Below, piece after piece: positions 63,138-64,000 of a DNA stretch of 64,000 bases. The translations under genes were made by a program, and so were the position numbers. Every line of letters begins with the position of its first letter. Position 1 is the first letter of the stretch. The notes under the pieces are model-generated. The model searched no databases. It had not been told where the DNA came from and worked only from the letters and a program-made list of their open reading frames with translations. The DNA comes from Saprospiraceae bacterium (GTDB lineage: Bacteria > Bacteroidota > Bacteroidia > Chitinophagales > Saprospiraceae): NCBI GenBank assembly GCA_016787575.1, contig JAEUUO010000010.1, forward strand, positions 186,001 through 250,000, read 5' to 3'.

Positions 63138-64000
63138 TTATCTGAAAACAACAAAGCTTCCGGCATAATGTTTTGCTTTTATATTTATAGTAAACGTGTA
63201 ATAGCCTGGAATTAGTTCGCCCAAATCAAAGGAATTTGAATTTACATTTCCTCTTTTTATTAAAACCGGTTTGCCATCCAGGCTGAAAACCCTGCAAAGA
63301 AATTCATTTGCAGTTGGGTCAAATTTCAATCCTTCTACCAGAAGTTGTTTAGATCCTTCCCGGTATATGCAGCGAACTTTTTCTTTATATTCAGATTCAC
63401 TTAAAGTAATTTGTTGCAATTCAAACGCTCCTAGATCGGGATGCAAATCACTGTACCTGAATTTTGAATCTAGGGGGTGCACATATTCATGTGTTGGATT
63501 TAATTCATAAGACAAAAAGCTCTCATTAAAAATATGCGCGCTGTCCTTTCCCGGTGATGTTTTACTTAAATGGTAATCATAATTAGTCGGATCTTGAAAT
63601 TCAAATACATTTATATCTGCCTGAATGTAATTCTTTAAATTAACAAAGTCTTTTGGTATTCCATTAAGTAAGGTTAATTTACCAGCAATTAAATTGTTTG
63701 CACAAACGAGGGTGTCCATACCTGTTTGTACATTTAATAGTATTCCTTTATCTTCATTATTTACAATTGTGTTGTAAAGAAAATAAAGACTGTGTTTACC
63801 TGGATTTGTAAGTCCTTCACGGCCATACGACACCAAGGTATTGTTGTCAGAATACCTGCTTTGTTGAATCACATTGCCCATAATCAATGCAGGTCCACCA
63901 TTGGGCAAATCAATTTCGTAACTGGCATCACCATCTTCATTGGTTATGCGGTTATATAGAATTACATTGGTATAAGCCCTGCTTTTTAATTCGTGACCAT
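63138..64000 (-). CDS. Parallel beta-helix protein with T9SS sorting tail (partial)
   Basis: The C-terminal 286 residues of a gene that continues past the right edge. The frame is open to 64000, so a TTG at 63906 is not a true start. The N-terminal part shows beta-helix rungs: GHELKSRAYTNVILYNRITN, IDLPNGGPALIMGNVIQQ, LYFLYNTIVNN and VCANNLIAGK. A spacer with the DPTNYDYHLSKTSPG motif of beta-helix enzymes follows. The last 80 residues resemble a type A T9SS sorting domain (LFSL-like FSLDGKPVLIKRG, LIPGYYTFTINIK, FVVFR). It is probably a secreted polysaccharide-binding or -degrading protein. The catalytic part is not visible. Confidence 0.8.
   Translation of the reverse strand, partial: GHELKSRAYTNVILYNRITNEDGDASYEIDLPNGGPALIMGNVIQQSRYSDNNTLVSYGREGLTNPGKHSLYFLYNTIVNNEDKGILLNVQTGMDTLVCANNLIAGKLTLLNGIPKDFVNLKNYIQADINVFEFQDPTNYDYHLSKTSPGKDSAHIFNESFLSYELNPTHEYVHPLDSKFRYSDLHPDLGAFELQQITLSESEYKEKVRCIYREGSKQLLVEGLKFDPTANEFLCRVFSLDGKPVLIKRGNVNSNSFDLGELIPGYYTFTINIKAKHYAGSFVVFR

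Noticed and set aside
1..64000. tRNA, rRNA, prophage or insertion sequence
   Set aside because: No cloverleaf, conserved rRNA segment, transposase, integrase or flanking terminal repeats were seen on reading either strand; a tRNAscan/ISfinder run would be the decisive check.

Overview
The window is AT-rich chromosomal DNA from a member of the Bacteroidota, most likely a Saprospiria/Chitinophagia-type organism. The evidence is: a complete porP-gldK-gldL-gldM-gldN type IX secretion (T9SS) cluster; two giant secreted proteins ending in gliding-motility-associated (type B) C-terminal domains; a type A sorting tail; the bamD-rpoZ(Rpb6-like)-coaBC-DUF4835 gene order; a reg_prop hybrid-periplasmic histidine kinase; many lipoproteins; and repeated TAnnTTTG promoter boxes typical of the phylum. 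No rRNA, tRNA, CRISPR array, prophage or transposase was found.

Layout. 1-4.2 kb: the start of a truncated beta-helix lipoprotein (minus), a 51-aa membrane peptide, and three glycosyltransferase genes (two GT2, one multi-spanning GT87-like), closed by a strong terminator at 4167-4198. 4.2-12.6 kb (minus): MBL hydrolase, thioredoxin-domain protein, PorP/SprF, GldK, GldL, GldM, GldN. 12.9-17.4 kb: a 1493-aa secreted M43 metalloprotease with lectin and SprB modules, a likely T9SS client. 17.4-24.8 kb: small hypothetical, OM barrel and lipoprotein genes; a manganese-type ABC permease fused to an MntR-like repressor behind its own palindromic operator; rbfA; recG; an ankyrin protein; a SerA-like dehydrogenase. 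24.8-29.0 kb (minus): FadL-like OM protein, coaX, purH, tdk. 29.1-36.5 kb: a conserved hypothetical plus rhomboid protease, three tandem palindromes, murQ with a sodium:solute symporter, an MFS transporter, and a TMTC-like glycosyltransferase with TPRs. 36.5-45.2 kb: delta-60 repeat T9SS client, LolA-like carrier, GH3 amido synthetase, then the bamD-rpoZ-coaBC-DUF4835-purN-carbonic anhydrase run.

45.3-58.3 kb, all on the plus strand, is the most unusual region. A reg_prop sensor kinase and a NarL-type regulator are followed by five tightly packed small secreted cysteine-rich proteins (at least four of them paralogous), an OM-barrel candidate, a lipoprotein, and a 1.4-kaa PKD-repeat adhesin. 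The adhesin reading frame is interrupted by a 4-bp tandem duplication. This block is the best candidate for an undescribed surface or extracellular system. 58.3-64 kb: an RluA-type pseudouridine synthase, an arsC-aquaporin pair (minus), heptameric intergenic repeats, an S9 peptidase with an extra C-terminal domain, and a partial beta-helix protein with a T9SS tail.

Functionally the window combines export machinery (T9SS, BamD, LolA-like), several of its probable clients, envelope glycan enzymes, nucleotide and CoA biosynthesis, and metal or metalloid handling.
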